Source: Paralcaligenes sp. KSB-10 (GTDB lineage Bacteria > Pseudomonadota > Gammaproteobacteria > Burkholderiales > Burkholderiaceae_B). From it: a DNA stretch of 64,000 bases. The stretch is taken from contig NZ_CP089848.1 of NCBI RefSeq assembly GCF_021266465.1, forward strand, positions 2,356,001 through 2,420,000. The letters run 5' to 3'. Below are positions 42,589 through 49,738 of this stretch, piece after piece. Below the pieces are notes generated by a model. The model did no database searches. It saw only the letters and a list, made by a program, of their open reading frames with translations, and had not been told where the DNA came from. Made by a program: the position numbers and the translations under genes. Position 1 is the stretch's first letter. Each line of letters starts with the position of its first letter.

Positions 42589-42617
42589 TTGCACGCCGCC
42601 AAAATTTCATGCATAAT
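42589..42617 (+). promoter_or_regulatory. Sigma70-type promoter of the tRNA operon
   Basis: TTGCAC at 42589-42594 and CATAAT at 42612-42617 are separated by exactly 17 bases and lie about 30 bases before tRNA-Ala. No other start-like element is as good between the preceding gene and the tRNAs. Confidence 0.65.
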
Positions 42618-42647
42618 CTCACCTCTTCGCTAGACGCACCAAATTTT

Positions 42648-42723
<76 letters not shown>

Positions 42724-42777
42724 GTCTATCCGAAGAACCTGCATTCAATATGTTAGAATGCAACGCTGTTTCGTCCT

Positions 42778-42853
42778 GTCCCCTTCGTCTAGAGGCCTAG
42801 GACATCACCCTTTCACGGTGAGTACAGGGGTTCGAATCCCCTAGGGGACGCCA
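42778..42853 (+). tRNA. tRNA-Glu (anticodon TTC)
   Basis: A 76-base cloverleaf with acceptor GTCCCCT / AGGGGAC, discriminator G and encoded CCA. The anticodon arm is TCACC-CTTTCAC-GGTGA, anticodon TTC. It lies 54 bases after tRNA-Ala. A TAGAAT box upstream may provide an additional promoter. Confidence 0.97.
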
Positions 42854-42898
42854 GATTTTTCTCAAAAAATCTGCTTTGGTTTATGTATACACCGCTGC

Positions 42899-42975
42899 GG
42901 AGCGGTAGTTCAGTTGGTTAGAATACCGGCCTGTCACGCCGGGGGTCGCGGGTTCGAGTCCCGTCCGCTCCGCCA
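42899..42975 (+). tRNA. tRNA-Asp (anticodon GTC), insertion target
   Basis: A 77-base cloverleaf with acceptor GGAGCGG / CCGCTCC, discriminator G and encoded CCA. The anticodon arm is CCGGC-CTGTCAC-GCCGG, anticodon GTC. The 3' part from 42928 plus 11 bases beyond is duplicated exactly at 45314-45372, as left by site-specific integration into a tRNA 3' end. The copy here is complete and presumably functional. Confidence 0.97.
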
Positions 42976-42986
42976 AAGAATTCAGT
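42928..42986 (+). repeat. Attachment-site-like direct repeat, copy 1 (in tRNA-Asp)
   Basis: These 59 bases, from the anticodon stem of tRNA-Asp to 11 bases past CCA, are identical to 45314-45372. Such a duplication of a tRNA 3' end is the usual trace of a tyrosine-integrase element. The spacing between copies is 2386 bases. Confidence 0.85.
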
Positions 42987-42993
42987 GAAATCA

Positions 42994-43023
42994 AGCATCT
43001 ACATCATGCAGGTGCTTTTTTTT
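42994..43023 (+). terminator. Terminator after tRNA-Asp
   Basis: A 7-bp stem, AGCATCT / AGGTGCT (one G-U pair), with a 9-base loop runs into at least eight T. It follows tRNA-Asp by about 18 bases. A differently worded terminator occupies the same place after the second copy of the direct repeat. Confidence 0.75.
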
Positions 43024-43130
43024 CGCCTTGATTTTTCTTCCAAACCGCTAGGTTTCATTCCAAAACTCCCCTTTTTCAGCCTCTTTACCGGTGGTTAAGC
43101 CGCGCCAGGCCTAGCTCTGCGAGGTAAAGG
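43024..43130. other. Segment similar to the region after the second att copy
   Basis: This stretch (CGCCTTGATTTTTCTTCC, then TTTCATTCC, CTCCCCTTTTTCAG, CTCTTTACCGG, CAGGCCTAGC) lines up in order with 45407-45500 but with many substitutions. It suggests that the sequences beyond the two attachment sites share an origin. No gene is seen here. The stretch from 43130 to 43350 has no supported gene either. Confidence 0.5.
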
Positions 43131-43354
43131 CTAAAATCTCAAACAGAAATGGAAATTCAGCTGCGCTGCCTTGCTGCAGTTTGGCAAAAAGCCGATCCGC
43201 GTTCTCCGGCGTAGCCGTTTGTCGGACAGACCCGGCACCTGCCTCACAAGCCGCCGCAGATTACGCGAAGCAACACCTGCGAGATAGTCGGGGAAGGCTG
43301 TGAGCGGCACTAGCGATCGCCAGCGATATCCATGATGGTTCGTGAATATGACGC

Positions 43355-43383
43355 TTGCAGTCATATACAAAATATTGTATAAA
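43355..43383 (+). promoter_or_regulatory. Promoter with overlapping palindromic operator for the first toxin-antitoxin pair
   Basis: TTGCAG at 43355-43360 and TATAAA at 43378-43383 are 17 bases apart. An 18-base inverted repeat, TATACAA-AATA-TTGTATA, at 43364-43381 covers the spacer and the -10 box. This is the arrangement expected for autorepression by the XRE antitoxin. The predicted transcription start falls at about the toxin ATG (43390), so the message may be leaderless. Confidence 0.65.
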
Positions 43384-43389
43384 CTACCC

Positions 43390-43728
43390 ATGCCCGCCCT
43401 TAAGCCTATCGAGTTTCTGGGAAGCTCACTTGATGATCTTCGCGCCTTCCCTCTTTCTGCCAGGCGCGAAGCTGGCCACCAGATCGATCAAGTTCAGAAC
43501 GGCTCGGACCCGGATGACTGGAAGCCTATGAACACAGTAGGCCAAGGTGTCAGGGAAATCCGCGTTCGCGATAGTGCCGGCACCTTCAGGGTCATCTACA
43601 TTGCCAAGTTCGCCGATGCTGTCTATGTGATCCACTGCTTTCAGAAGAAGACGGAAAAAACCAGTAAGGCGGATATAGATTTGGCCTCGAAACGTTATCG
43701 GGACCTGTTGCAGGAGCTAAACAAATGA
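43390..43728 (+). CDS. Type II toxin, RelE/HigB-like (Gp49-like family)
   Basis: A 112-residue protein starting MPALKPIEFLGSSLDDLRAF. The body matches phage Gp49-like/HigB toxins: SARREAGHQIDQVQ, then GVREIRVRDSAGTFRVIYIA near 55-74 and VIHCFQKKTEKTSKADIDLA near 82-100, where the basic residues of ribosome-dependent mRNA interferases lie. It is followed by an XRE antitoxin whose ATG overlaps its stop by four bases. The open frame extends upstream to 43342, but the promoter lies in that part. It belongs to the islet bounded by the tRNA-Asp repeats. Confidence 0.82.
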   Translation: MPALKPIEFLGSSLDDLRAFPLSARREAGHQIDQVQNGSDPDDWKPMNTVGQGVREIRVRDSAGTFRVIYIAKFADAVYVIHCFQKKTEKTSKADIDLASKRYRDLLQELNK

Positions 43729-44006
43729 GCAGCCAACGATTTTCTAACGTCTGGGATGCCATCGAGGACACCCAGGAAGAAGCGGAAAACATGAAGCTTC
43801 GTTCAGCCCTCATGACTGCGCTGAAGCAGCACATAACTCGTGTCAAGATGAGCCAGGCCGAAGCCGCCAAGCTTTTGGGCGTGACCCAGCCCCGTGTCTC
43901 TGATCTGATGCGTGGAAAAATCAACGTTTTTGGTCTTGATGCGCTGGTGAACATGGCCGCCGCAGCTGGGCTGCACATTGAAATGCGTGTGTTTGAGTCT
44001 GCCTGA
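43725..44006 (+). CDS. XRE-family antitoxin (HigA-like)
   Basis: A 93-residue DNA-binding antitoxin. The HTH lies near 42-65 (MSQAEAAKLLGVTQPRVSDL), followed by MRGKINVFGLDALVNMAAAAG, the pattern of short XRE regulators paired with Gp49-like toxins. The N-terminal 30 residues are acidic and probably wrap the toxin. It probably represses its own operon through the palindrome at 43364-43381. Confidence 0.85.
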   Translation: MSSQRFSNVWDAIEDTQEEAENMKLRSALMTALKQHITRVKMSQAEAAKLLGVTQPRVSDLMRGKINVFGLDALVNMAAAAGLHIEMRVFESA

Positions 44007-44204
44007 AGGCGCCGACGCATGCTTACATTGGACTCATGGAGACGAGACAGATCCGCTGTCGGCCAGAACTAGTCATTCAGCCATTTGCTTTCTGGACTCA
44101 TCGAAGACTGTAACGTTGGACTTTCTAGGTTTGCTTGAAAACTATAGTCGGCTTTTCTAGCACCATTGCTGCAGCTAAATTTTTTATCTGAGTGACAACC
44201 GCGT

Positions 44205-45014
44205 ATGGATTGTCGTTTAAATATAGTTAGGTTTTCCATGGCGTATTTAGATTGTGAAACCGTTGAATCGACCATATCTTGCATCGCAGAAATATATGAC
44301 GTTCAGCCTGAGCAGATCATTGACTTCTTTGATCATTTCGACATAGAGCAGCACTTCGAGAGAAAAAGATCAGAAGGAGATGGCGCTCATGAAATGAAGC
44401 GCCTTCTGGAGGATATCTTTGGCCAACCAAAGAACCCTATTACTAGGACATATTGGTTCCACCTGACTCGCGTCCCAGAGGGCACTTCTTTTCAAGATGG
44501 CATCTTGCCTCTCAATGAAGCCTTGCCTCGTATATGGGAAATGCTTTACAAGATTTTAAGTAAAACCAATCATGCAAGTCGTTTGAGGGAAATGGCTATA
44601 AATGGTGTTGCTGACTTTCAATACACATTCAAGACAACCGACTCGCTTCATTGGGGGCCTTATTCAATGCTTGTTAAGGCTATTGGCGGATTCGCTGAAT
44701 TGGCCGGAAATCATGACTATCTAAAAACACCAGAGATCGTGGAAGACATTTGCAACGGTTATGAGCAGCTGTATAACGAAAATATTCAGCAGCTAGTAGA
44801 GGCTGGCCTCGTGCCAACTATTGTGAAATTTTGGTCTGAAGATCCAGAGGATCAGTACGGTCTGAAATCTGCAATCTACTATGCCTATTTGGCCCATAAC
44901 AAAATGGAACTGAGCGGTCCAGCAAACACTTGCTTTGACGGTCGGAACTCTATAGTGCAGCCGAATCGTATTGTTTATGTAGAGCATCTTCACAGTGGTC
45001 CCTCTTGTTTTTAA
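44205..45014 (+). CDS. Islet cargo protein of unknown function
   Basis: A 269-residue protein that I do not recognise. It is markedly AT-richer than the surrounding genes, a sign of transfer. The N-terminal 100 residues are acidic and helical (IAEIYDVQPEQIIDFFDHFD); the middle has TYWFHLTRVPEGTSFQDGIL at about 85-104, a His/Thr-Arg and G-I-L-P-L layout slightly like NAD-using ADP-ribosyltransferase folds; the C-terminus ends with SIVQPNRIVYVEHL. No signal peptide or membrane segment is seen. A second ATG at 44238 is possible. It is the only cargo gene besides the toxin-antitoxin pair in the islet; a defence role is a guess. Confidence 0.65.
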   Translation: MDCRLNIVRFSMAYLDCETVESTISCIAEIYDVQPEQIIDFFDHFDIEQHFERKRSEGDGAHEMKRLLEDIFGQPKNPITRTYWFHLTRVPEGTSFQDGILPLNEALPRIWEMLYKILSKTNHASRLREMAINGVADFQYTFKTTDSLHWGPYSMLVKAIGGFAELAGNHDYLKTPEIVEDICNGYEQLYNENIQQLVEAGLVPTIVKFWSEDPEDQYGLKSAIYYAYLAHNKMELSGPANTCFDGRNSIVQPNRIVYVEHLHSGPSCF

Positions 45015-45313
45015 CCAGGACGCCAAACCAGCTGCGCAGCTTCCTGCCCGTTAACGTAGGCGTTAGTAACTGTCTGTGTCTGCAATGGATCGAAAGCAGC
45101 CACCATCCTGCATCTCTCTTTCGCCAGAAATCATTATTGAAGGATATAACATGACCACTTGCAGGCCCATCCCAGGAGCAAGGCTGAGCATGAATTTCAC
45201 TTCAAAAAACTTTGGAATGAAACTACGCCAAACCGCATGAAGCGACATCAAACCAACACGTTTTTGGAATAGGATGCGGCTGTAAACCTGCATAAACATT
45301 GACTTCGACAATG

Positions 45314-45372
45314 GGCCTGTCACGCCGGGGGTCGCGGGTTCGAGTCCCGTCCGCTCCGCCAAAGAATTCAGT
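45314..45372 (+). repeat. Attachment-site-like direct repeat, copy 2 (tRNA-Asp 3' fragment)
   Basis: An exact copy of 42928-42986: the 3' end of tRNA-Asp from the anticodon stem onward plus 11 flanking bases. It lacks the 5' half and is not a tRNA gene. It marks the distal end of the 2.4 kb islet. Confidence 0.85.
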
Positions 45373-45382
45373 AAAAAAAAGC

Positions 45383-45406
45383 ACTTACATTGAGTAAGTT
45401 TTTTTT
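45383..45406 (+). terminator. Terminator after the tRNA-Asp fragment
   Basis: ACTTAC / GTAAGT form a 6-bp stem with a 5-base loop followed by eight T; a run of eight A precedes it, so it may work in both directions. It corresponds in position, not in sequence, to the terminator after the intact tRNA-Asp. Confidence 0.65.
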
Positions 45407-45559
45407 GCCTCGACTTTTATTCCAAAGTTTGTTTTTGTTCCGAAGTCCGCCTTTTCCGACTTCTTTAGTCGGCCGCAAAGCCCCGTCAGACCTAGCGTTC
45501 CATGGTGGCCCTGGGCTTGCCCTATTGATTCGTGATGCGCAACACACTACAATTATCCT

Positions 45560-45838
45560 ATGATCAAGAGCTTTCGGCACAAAGGCCTTCGTCGGCTGTT
45601 CGAGACTGGCAACGCATCCGGCGTTCAAGTAAGCCATGCCAAACGCCTTCGTCTACAACTGTCCGCCCTTGATACCGCTCAGGTTATCGAAGACATGGAC
45701 ATCCCAGGATTTAGGCTCCATCCCCTCAAAGGCTCAATGAAAGACCGCTGGTCAATCACCGTCAACGGAAACTGGCGTATCACCTTTGAGTTTGAAGACG
45801 GAAACGCCTATGTGCTGGACTATGAGGACTATCACTGA
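45560..45838 (+). CDS. higB: HigB-type toxin of a second toxin-antitoxin pair
   Basis: A 92-residue protein of the HigB/RelE fold: MIKSFRHKGLRRLFETGN, ARRL-like AKRLRLQLSALDTAQ, GFRLHPLKGSMKDRWSITVN and the C-terminal WRITFEFEDGNAYVLDYEDYH (split: WRITFEFEDG, NAYVLDYEDYH). This is the canonical HigB, a ribosome-dependent mRNA endonuclease; it is only distantly like the toxin at 43390. The toxin gene comes first and its stop overlaps the higA ATG. It lies 190 bases beyond the second attachment-like repeat. Confidence 0.9.
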   Translation: MIKSFRHKGLRRLFETGNASGVQVSHAKRLRLQLSALDTAQVIEDMDIPGFRLHPLKGSMKDRWSITVNGNWRITFEFEDGNAYVLDYEDYH

Positions 45839-46131
45839 TGAACATGCACAATCCACCCCACCCCGGTGAATTTATCTCTGGCATCTACCTTGAGCCCAAC
45901 AATATCAGCGGGCGCGAACTTGCTCAAGCACTTGGCGTAGCCGCCTCTACCCTCAGCCGAGTACTCAACGGCACTTCTCGTGTGACGCCCGAAATGGCGC
46001 TTCGCCTTTCCAAGTCACTTGGGCGCAGCCCGGAAAGCTGGCTGACTATGCAGGACGCTTACGACTTGTGGCTCGCTCGCCAGCACGTTAATTTGCAAGG
46101 TGTCGGCAAACTCCAATTCGCCGGAGCCTAG
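45838..46131 (+). CDS. higA: HigA-type antitoxin
   Basis: A 97-residue HTH antitoxin starting with MHNPPHPGEFISGIYLEPNN, the N-terminal signature of the HigA family, with the helix-turn-helix near 28-50 (GRELAQALGVAASTLSRVLN) and the SPESWLTMQDAYDLWLA tail. It overlaps higB by one base (ATG in TGATG) and should repress the pair and neutralise the toxin. Confidence 0.92.
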   Translation: MNMHNPPHPGEFISGIYLEPNNISGRELAQALGVAASTLSRVLNGTSRVTPEMALRLSKSLGRSPESWLTMQDAYDLWLARQHVNLQGVGKLQFAGA

Positions 46132-46155
46132 TACCTTTGGTTGCCAACTACCAGC

Positions 46156-46309
46156 ATGTCGGTATCCAAGCCAGTCGTGCAAGAAGAAATCACCGGATGC
46201 GGAATTGCATCGGTCGCCAATATCCTGGGATGCATGACCCGATCCAGCATTGTTGTCTATCAAGCACTACCAGGAAGAAGGCAAAGACTTCTGGCATTGG
46301 GATAAGCAA
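46156..46309 (+). pseudogene. Relic of a C39-like peptidase gene
   Basis: From ATG 46156 the translation reads VSKPVVQEEITGCGIASVAN, with the Gln-Glu..Cys-Gly pattern of C39-type papain-like peptidases, and stops being family-like after about 28 residues. A different frame from 46250 then reads LLSIKHYQEEGKDFWHW, which resembles the segment leading to the catalytic His. The middle is missing and the frame is changed, so an internal deletion has destroyed the gene. Confidence 0.5.
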
Positions 46310-46350
46310 GCAATTGCCCCACGCAGTTTCGCGATGGGTCATCATTGGTT

Positions 46351-47247
46351 TCATCGTGATCTAAACTTGTTCACCAAAAATTCAACGAGTGCGCGTACTC
46401 GCGCCGGCACAAACCGAGCGCTAGGCAGTAAGGCATGCAGTGGATAGATCTCAGTATTCCATTCTGTTAAAAGTGGAATGAGTTCCCCATCGGACAACTC
46501 GTCTTCTAACTCTAACCTTGTCTTGAAAAGTATTCCGTACCCAGCTACTGCCCAGGCACGAGCAAGAGAGGCGTCATCAGCACTACGGTCACCGCTCACC
46601 CGCACGTCAGTGACAACCCCGCCTCGCTCAAAACGCCACAAGCGATGAGGTTGACCGCCGCGCATATAGGTTAGGCAGTTATGGTGCTTTAAATCATGCG
46701 GCGATAACGGTGTGCCATGACGTTGTAAATACTCAGGGGACGCGCATAACACGGCCTGAGGGGCCACCAACAGGCGGCCAACCAATTGAGAGTCCGGCAG
46801 CTCGCCGTAGCGCAATGCCAGATCGACTTCGTCGCGCACCACATCCATCGGCCTATCGCCCACGTGCAGCTGCAATTCCACCGCCGGGTGCAAATTTAAA
46901 AATTCATTTAGCCATGGCATCAGTACACTACGCGTTAAGTCCGACGGGGCTGCGAGCCTTACAACTCCTACAAGCTCGGCTTGATCGATACCTACCTGAG
47001 TTTCGGCTTCGCTAAGCAAGTCGAACGCACGCTGGGCATAGTCCAGCAATATTCGCCCTTCGTCCGTAATACGCATAGCGCGAGTAGAACGTTCGAACAA
47101 TCGGGTACTGAGTTGGCTCTCGACCCGCTTAAGCGCAGCACTTGCCGCCGACGGCGTCATTCCTAGCGCTGCTGCCGCGCCAGTTAATGAGCCTGTGCGT
47201 GCGGTGTGAAGGATAACTAGCAGATCACTTAGATTTTCAATTTTCAT
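46351..47247 (-). CDS. LysR-family transcriptional regulator
   Basis: A 298-residue regulator from the ATG at 47247 (MKIENLSDLL). The winged HTH occupies about 1-60, with GSLTGAAAALGMTPSAASAA as the recognition region; the C-terminal effector domain follows from about 90 (VRLAAPSDLTRSVLMPW). It is divergent from the HbpS-like and alcohol dehydrogenase-like genes at 47345-48829 and probably regulates them through the T-N11-A type palindrome at 47255-47276. Confidence 0.88.
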   Translation of the reverse strand: MKIENLSDLLVILHTARTGSLTGAAAALGMTPSAASAALKRVESQLSTRLFERSTRAMRITDEGRILLDYAQRAFDLLSEAETQVGIDQAELVGVVRLAAPSDLTRSVLMPWLNEFLNLHPAVELQLHVGDRPMDVVRDEVDLALRYGELPDSQLVGRLLVAPQAVLCASPEYLQRHGTPLSPHDLKHHNCLTYMRGGQPHRLWRFERGGVVTDVRVSGDRSADDASLARAWAVAGYGILFKTRLELEDELSDGELIPLLTEWNTEIYPLHALLPSARFVPARVRALVEFLVNKFRSR

Positions 47248-47254
47248 TTGAAAG

Positions 47255-47276
47255 TAATAGTAATACAACGCTATTA
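47255..47276. promoter_or_regulatory. Candidate LysR operator
   Basis: TAATAG at 47255-47260 and CTATTA at 47271-47276 are perfect inverted repeats separated by 10 bases, just before the regulator start and in front of the divergent genes. This fits the LysR T-N11-A box. It was identified by eye only. Confidence 0.45.
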
Positions 47277-47344
47277 TCATTTTAAATTTCATTTGCTAAC
47301 CTGTCGACCTGAGTTCGGAACATTCTTTTAAAGACAGGAACATC

Positions 47345-47785
47345 ATGACTACAACTACTTCAAGCAAGAGCTTTTCCACACCAACTGTACGATCAGAAAC
47401 CGCCAACGCGCTTGTAACGGCTGCCCGTTCGGCCTCAGCAGAACTGGGAATAATTGTTTCGATTGCGGTTACCGACGCAGCCGGACATCTGGTCTCCTTT
47501 GAACGCGCCGACGGCGCCCCATTTTTGAGCATTGATGTCGCTATCGATAAAGCTTGGACGGTTTCGTCATTCGGTTTAGGGACTCATGTGTGGAATGACA
47601 TTCTGCAAGACAGCAAAGTATCTCAGCTGGCTCATCGACCGCGCGTCGTTTCCGTAGGAGGCGGTTGCGCGATTGTAGAAGGTGGCAAGGTCATCGGCGG
47701 CATCGGCATCTCTGGCGGTAACGCACTACAGGATCGGCAGGCAGCCGAGAAAGCACTTCGCTCATTAGGGTTCGAAGTAGCTTGA
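47345..47785 (+). CDS. GlcG/HbpS-family heme-binding-like protein
   Basis: A 146-residue protein of the DUF336 (GlcG/HbpS) fold: SIAVTDAAGHLVSFERADGA near 41-60 and VVSVGGGCAIVEGGKVIGGI near 103-122 are the characteristic segments. Members bind small ligands or heme and often lie beside oxidoreductases. It is followed after 30 bases by a zinc-type alcohol dehydrogenase homologue; the two probably form an operon controlled by the divergent LysR gene. Confidence 0.85.
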   Translation: MTTTTSSKSFSTPTVRSETANALVTAARSASAELGIIVSIAVTDAAGHLVSFERADGAPFLSIDVAIDKAWTVSSFGLGTHVWNDILQDSKVSQLAHRPRVVSVGGGCAIVEGGKVIGGIGISGGNALQDRQAAEKALRSLGFEVA

Positions 47786-47815
47786 TCGGACAAACGCTTA
47801 CAACAAGGCCAAATC

Positions 47816-48829
47816 ATGAAAGCAATCGGTTTTTATAAGAATCACCCTGTGGACCACCCTGATTCACTTGTCGATGTCGATATTGAGGTGCCAGAGTTAG
47901 GCGACTTCGATCTGCTAGTCGAGGTCAAGGCGGTTTCCGTCAATCCCGTCGATACGAAAATTCGCATGGGAGGCACAATCCCGCCGGATCGACCACGAAT
48001 TATTGGATGGGACGCTGCCGGCATCGTTCGAAAGGTCGGCGCTAAATCGACTCGATTTGCCCCCGGCGATCGCGTCTGGTATGCGGGCGACATTAACCGG
48101 CCGGGCAGCAACTCCGAACTGCAGACTGTCGACGAACGCATTGTTGGACTAATGCCTGTCTCGCTCGACTTCGCCGAAGCTGCATCGTTACCGCTGACAG
48201 CGATTACTGCTTGGGAATTGCTGTTTGATCGACTTCAGGCACATGCAGCAGACCCAACCGAGCACAATGTATTGCTCGTAACGGGTGCCGCTGGCGGTGT
48301 CGGCTCAATCCTGACGCAACTCGCACGACGTCTAACAGGGTTGACTGTTATCGGTACGGCATCAAGACCGGAAACGCGTGACTGGGTGTTGCAGCACGGT
48401 GCTCACTATGTGATCGATCATCATCAGCCTTGGGTACCTCAGCTTGCCGAGTTAGGTATTAAAGAAGTCTCGCACGTTGTAGGGCTCAACTACAGCGCAA
48501 GATACATCGCACAGATCGCTGAAGCAATGCGACCAGAGGGGCAATTTGCGTTAATAGATGATGCGGAGAATCTCGACATCGGACCATTCAAAGCAAAATC
48601 CATTTCCATTCATTGGGAGTTGATGTACACGCGTCCAATCTTTAAGACCCGCACCATCGAGCGGCAGCACGCACTGCTAAACCGATTAGCTCAACTAGTG
48701 GATGCGGGCGACATCAAACATACATTAACGAAACGTATAACCGGTTTCAATGCATTGACGCTACGCGACGCCCATCGTTTGGTGGAGGCCGGCGACATGA
48801 TCGGTAAGGTTGTCGTTACCAGAGAGTGA
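47816..48829 (+). CDS. Zinc-type alcohol dehydrogenase-like / quinone oxidoreductase
   Basis: A 337-residue medium-chain dehydrogenase. The catalytic domain includes VSVNPVDTKIRMGG and PRIIGWDAAGIV; the Rossmann motif is VTGAAGGVGSILTQLARRL near 157-175. The catalytic zinc ligands of true alcohol dehydrogenases are missing (no Cys near 40 and no His-Glu pair), so it belongs to the ZADH1/quinone oxidoreductase group that reduces enones or quinones with NADPH. Cotranscribed with the HbpS-like gene. Confidence 0.88.
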   Translation: MKAIGFYKNHPVDHPDSLVDVDIEVPELGDFDLLVEVKAVSVNPVDTKIRMGGTIPPDRPRIIGWDAAGIVRKVGAKSTRFAPGDRVWYAGDINRPGSNSELQTVDERIVGLMPVSLDFAEAASLPLTAITAWELLFDRLQAHAADPTEHNVLLVTGAAGGVGSILTQLARRLTGLTVIGTASRPETRDWVLQHGAHYVIDHHQPWVPQLAELGIKEVSHVVGLNYSARYIAQIAEAMRPEGQFALIDDAENLDIGPFKAKSISIHWELMYTRPIFKTRTIERQHALLNRLAQLVDAGDIKHTLTKRITGFNALTLRDAHRLVEAGDMIGKVVVTRE

Positions 48830-48869
48830 CGTGGCTTCGACGAGCTGCGCATGAGGCGGGTGAACAATC

Positions 48870-49052
48870 GCCACGAGCAGTGCGACGACCTCAGCGATGT
48901 CTTCGGTGGCGCCGATGCAACCCAACGGAATATTCCGGAGCCAATCATCAGGGGAAAATCCCGGAATCGTTTTGCTAAACTCGTAGGAACCCGGCGTCGA
49001 GATGATGCCGGGCGATACGACATTCACACGGATGCCGCTCGGCGCGAGTGGG
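48870..49052 (-). pseudogene. Fragment of an SDR gene (C-terminal part)
   Basis: On the minus strand the translation LAPSGIRVNVVSPGIISTPG continues to SPDDWLRNIPLGCIGATEDI and AEVVALLVA, the part of a short-chain dehydrogenase after the active-site Lys. It is cut at both ends: no Rossmann start or YxxxK precedes it, and the terminal VDGG motif is missing. It sits between the alcohol dehydrogenase-like gene and a reductase gene. Confidence 0.6.
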
Positions 49053-49086
49053 TGATCACGAACTTGCCGCGGCGGCCGTACATCGC

Positions 49087-49665
49087 TCACGGCTCCTTCT
49101 TGAATAAGTCCTGGAAGATCAAAGGCCCCCAGCTCTTGTCCTCGCGCGCCTGCACAAGCGCGCCACCCTCTTCGAGCTTCCCGAGATTGACGGGCGCGAA
49201 ACCGAGTTGTTCGGCAACCGCCGCCACCGACGCTGCAGCACCTTCGTCGTCGCCCGACAGGAACACGACCCGCCGACCGCCATTGACGTGCGGGTCGGTA
49301 GCCAGGGTGCCGGCGAGGAGATGGTTGAAGCCCTTCACGAACCGGGCACCGGGGAAGGCTTTGGCGGCCACGGCAGAGGAGACGCCAAAACCATTCATCG
49401 CGTCGACAATTGTCCTGCCCTGCCAGCTCGCCAGATTTTGGGCGACCTCGCGATGTTCCCCGAAGGGGACCGCCAGAAAAATCAACTCGGCCTTGATTGC
49501 TTCCTGCAGCGTCTTGGGGATGACCGTGGACCCGATCGCCTGTGCCTCCGGCATCAACGCTTCGGGCGGTCGCCGGCTGGCGACGGCGATTTCGATGTTC
49601 TTGCGGGCAAAGGCGCGGGCGAGAGCCTGGCCGATCTTGCCGAAGCCAATAATTGCATAGCTCAT
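49087..49665 (-). CDS. NADPH-dependent F420-reductase-like NAD(P)-binding protein
   Basis: A 192-residue Rossmann protein. The cofactor motif AIIGFGKIGQALARAF is near 4-19 and an Arg pair in VASRRPPE (about 29-35) suggests NADPH. LIFLAVPFGEHREVAQNL and VKGFNHLLAGTLATDPHVNG match the F420H2:NADP reductase-like family (PF03807), whose members in bacteria without F420 have unknown substrates. It is flanked on both sides by SDR gene remnants on the same strand. Confidence 0.8.
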   Translation of the reverse strand: MSYAIIGFGKIGQALARAFARKNIEIAVASRRPPEALMPEAQAIGSTVIPKTLQEAIKAELIFLAVPFGEHREVAQNLASWQGRTIVDAMNGFGVSSAVAAKAFPGARFVKGFNHLLAGTLATDPHVNGGRRVVFLSGDDEGAAASVAAVAEQLGFAPVNLGKLEEGGALVQAREDKSWGPLIFQDLFKKEP

Positions 49666-49738
49666 ATATTCTCCTTGGGTTTACCACGCCCTACGGGCTC
49701 CAAATATCGAATTGGAGTGGCCGGCCGGGCGTAGCGCG

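Noticed and set aside
43131-43391. Minus-strand frame of 86 codons before the first toxin gene
   Set aside because: No family likeness, no ribosome site, and it covers the promoter/operator of the toxin-antitoxin pair.
42976-45313. Integrase or recombination directionality gene in the islet
   Set aside because: All frames were checked; none shows tyrosine or serine recombinase motifs. The islet is integrase-less in this window.
45063-45362. Minus-strand frame of 99 codons starting MAERTGLEPATPGVTG
   Set aside because: This is the antisense translation of the tRNA-Asp 3' fragment; GLEPATPGVT is a well-known false product of tRNA complements.
48761-49687. Minus-strand frame of 308 codons
   Set aside because: Mostly a shadow of the F420-reductase-like gene; only its end carries a real SDR fragment, which is annotated separately.
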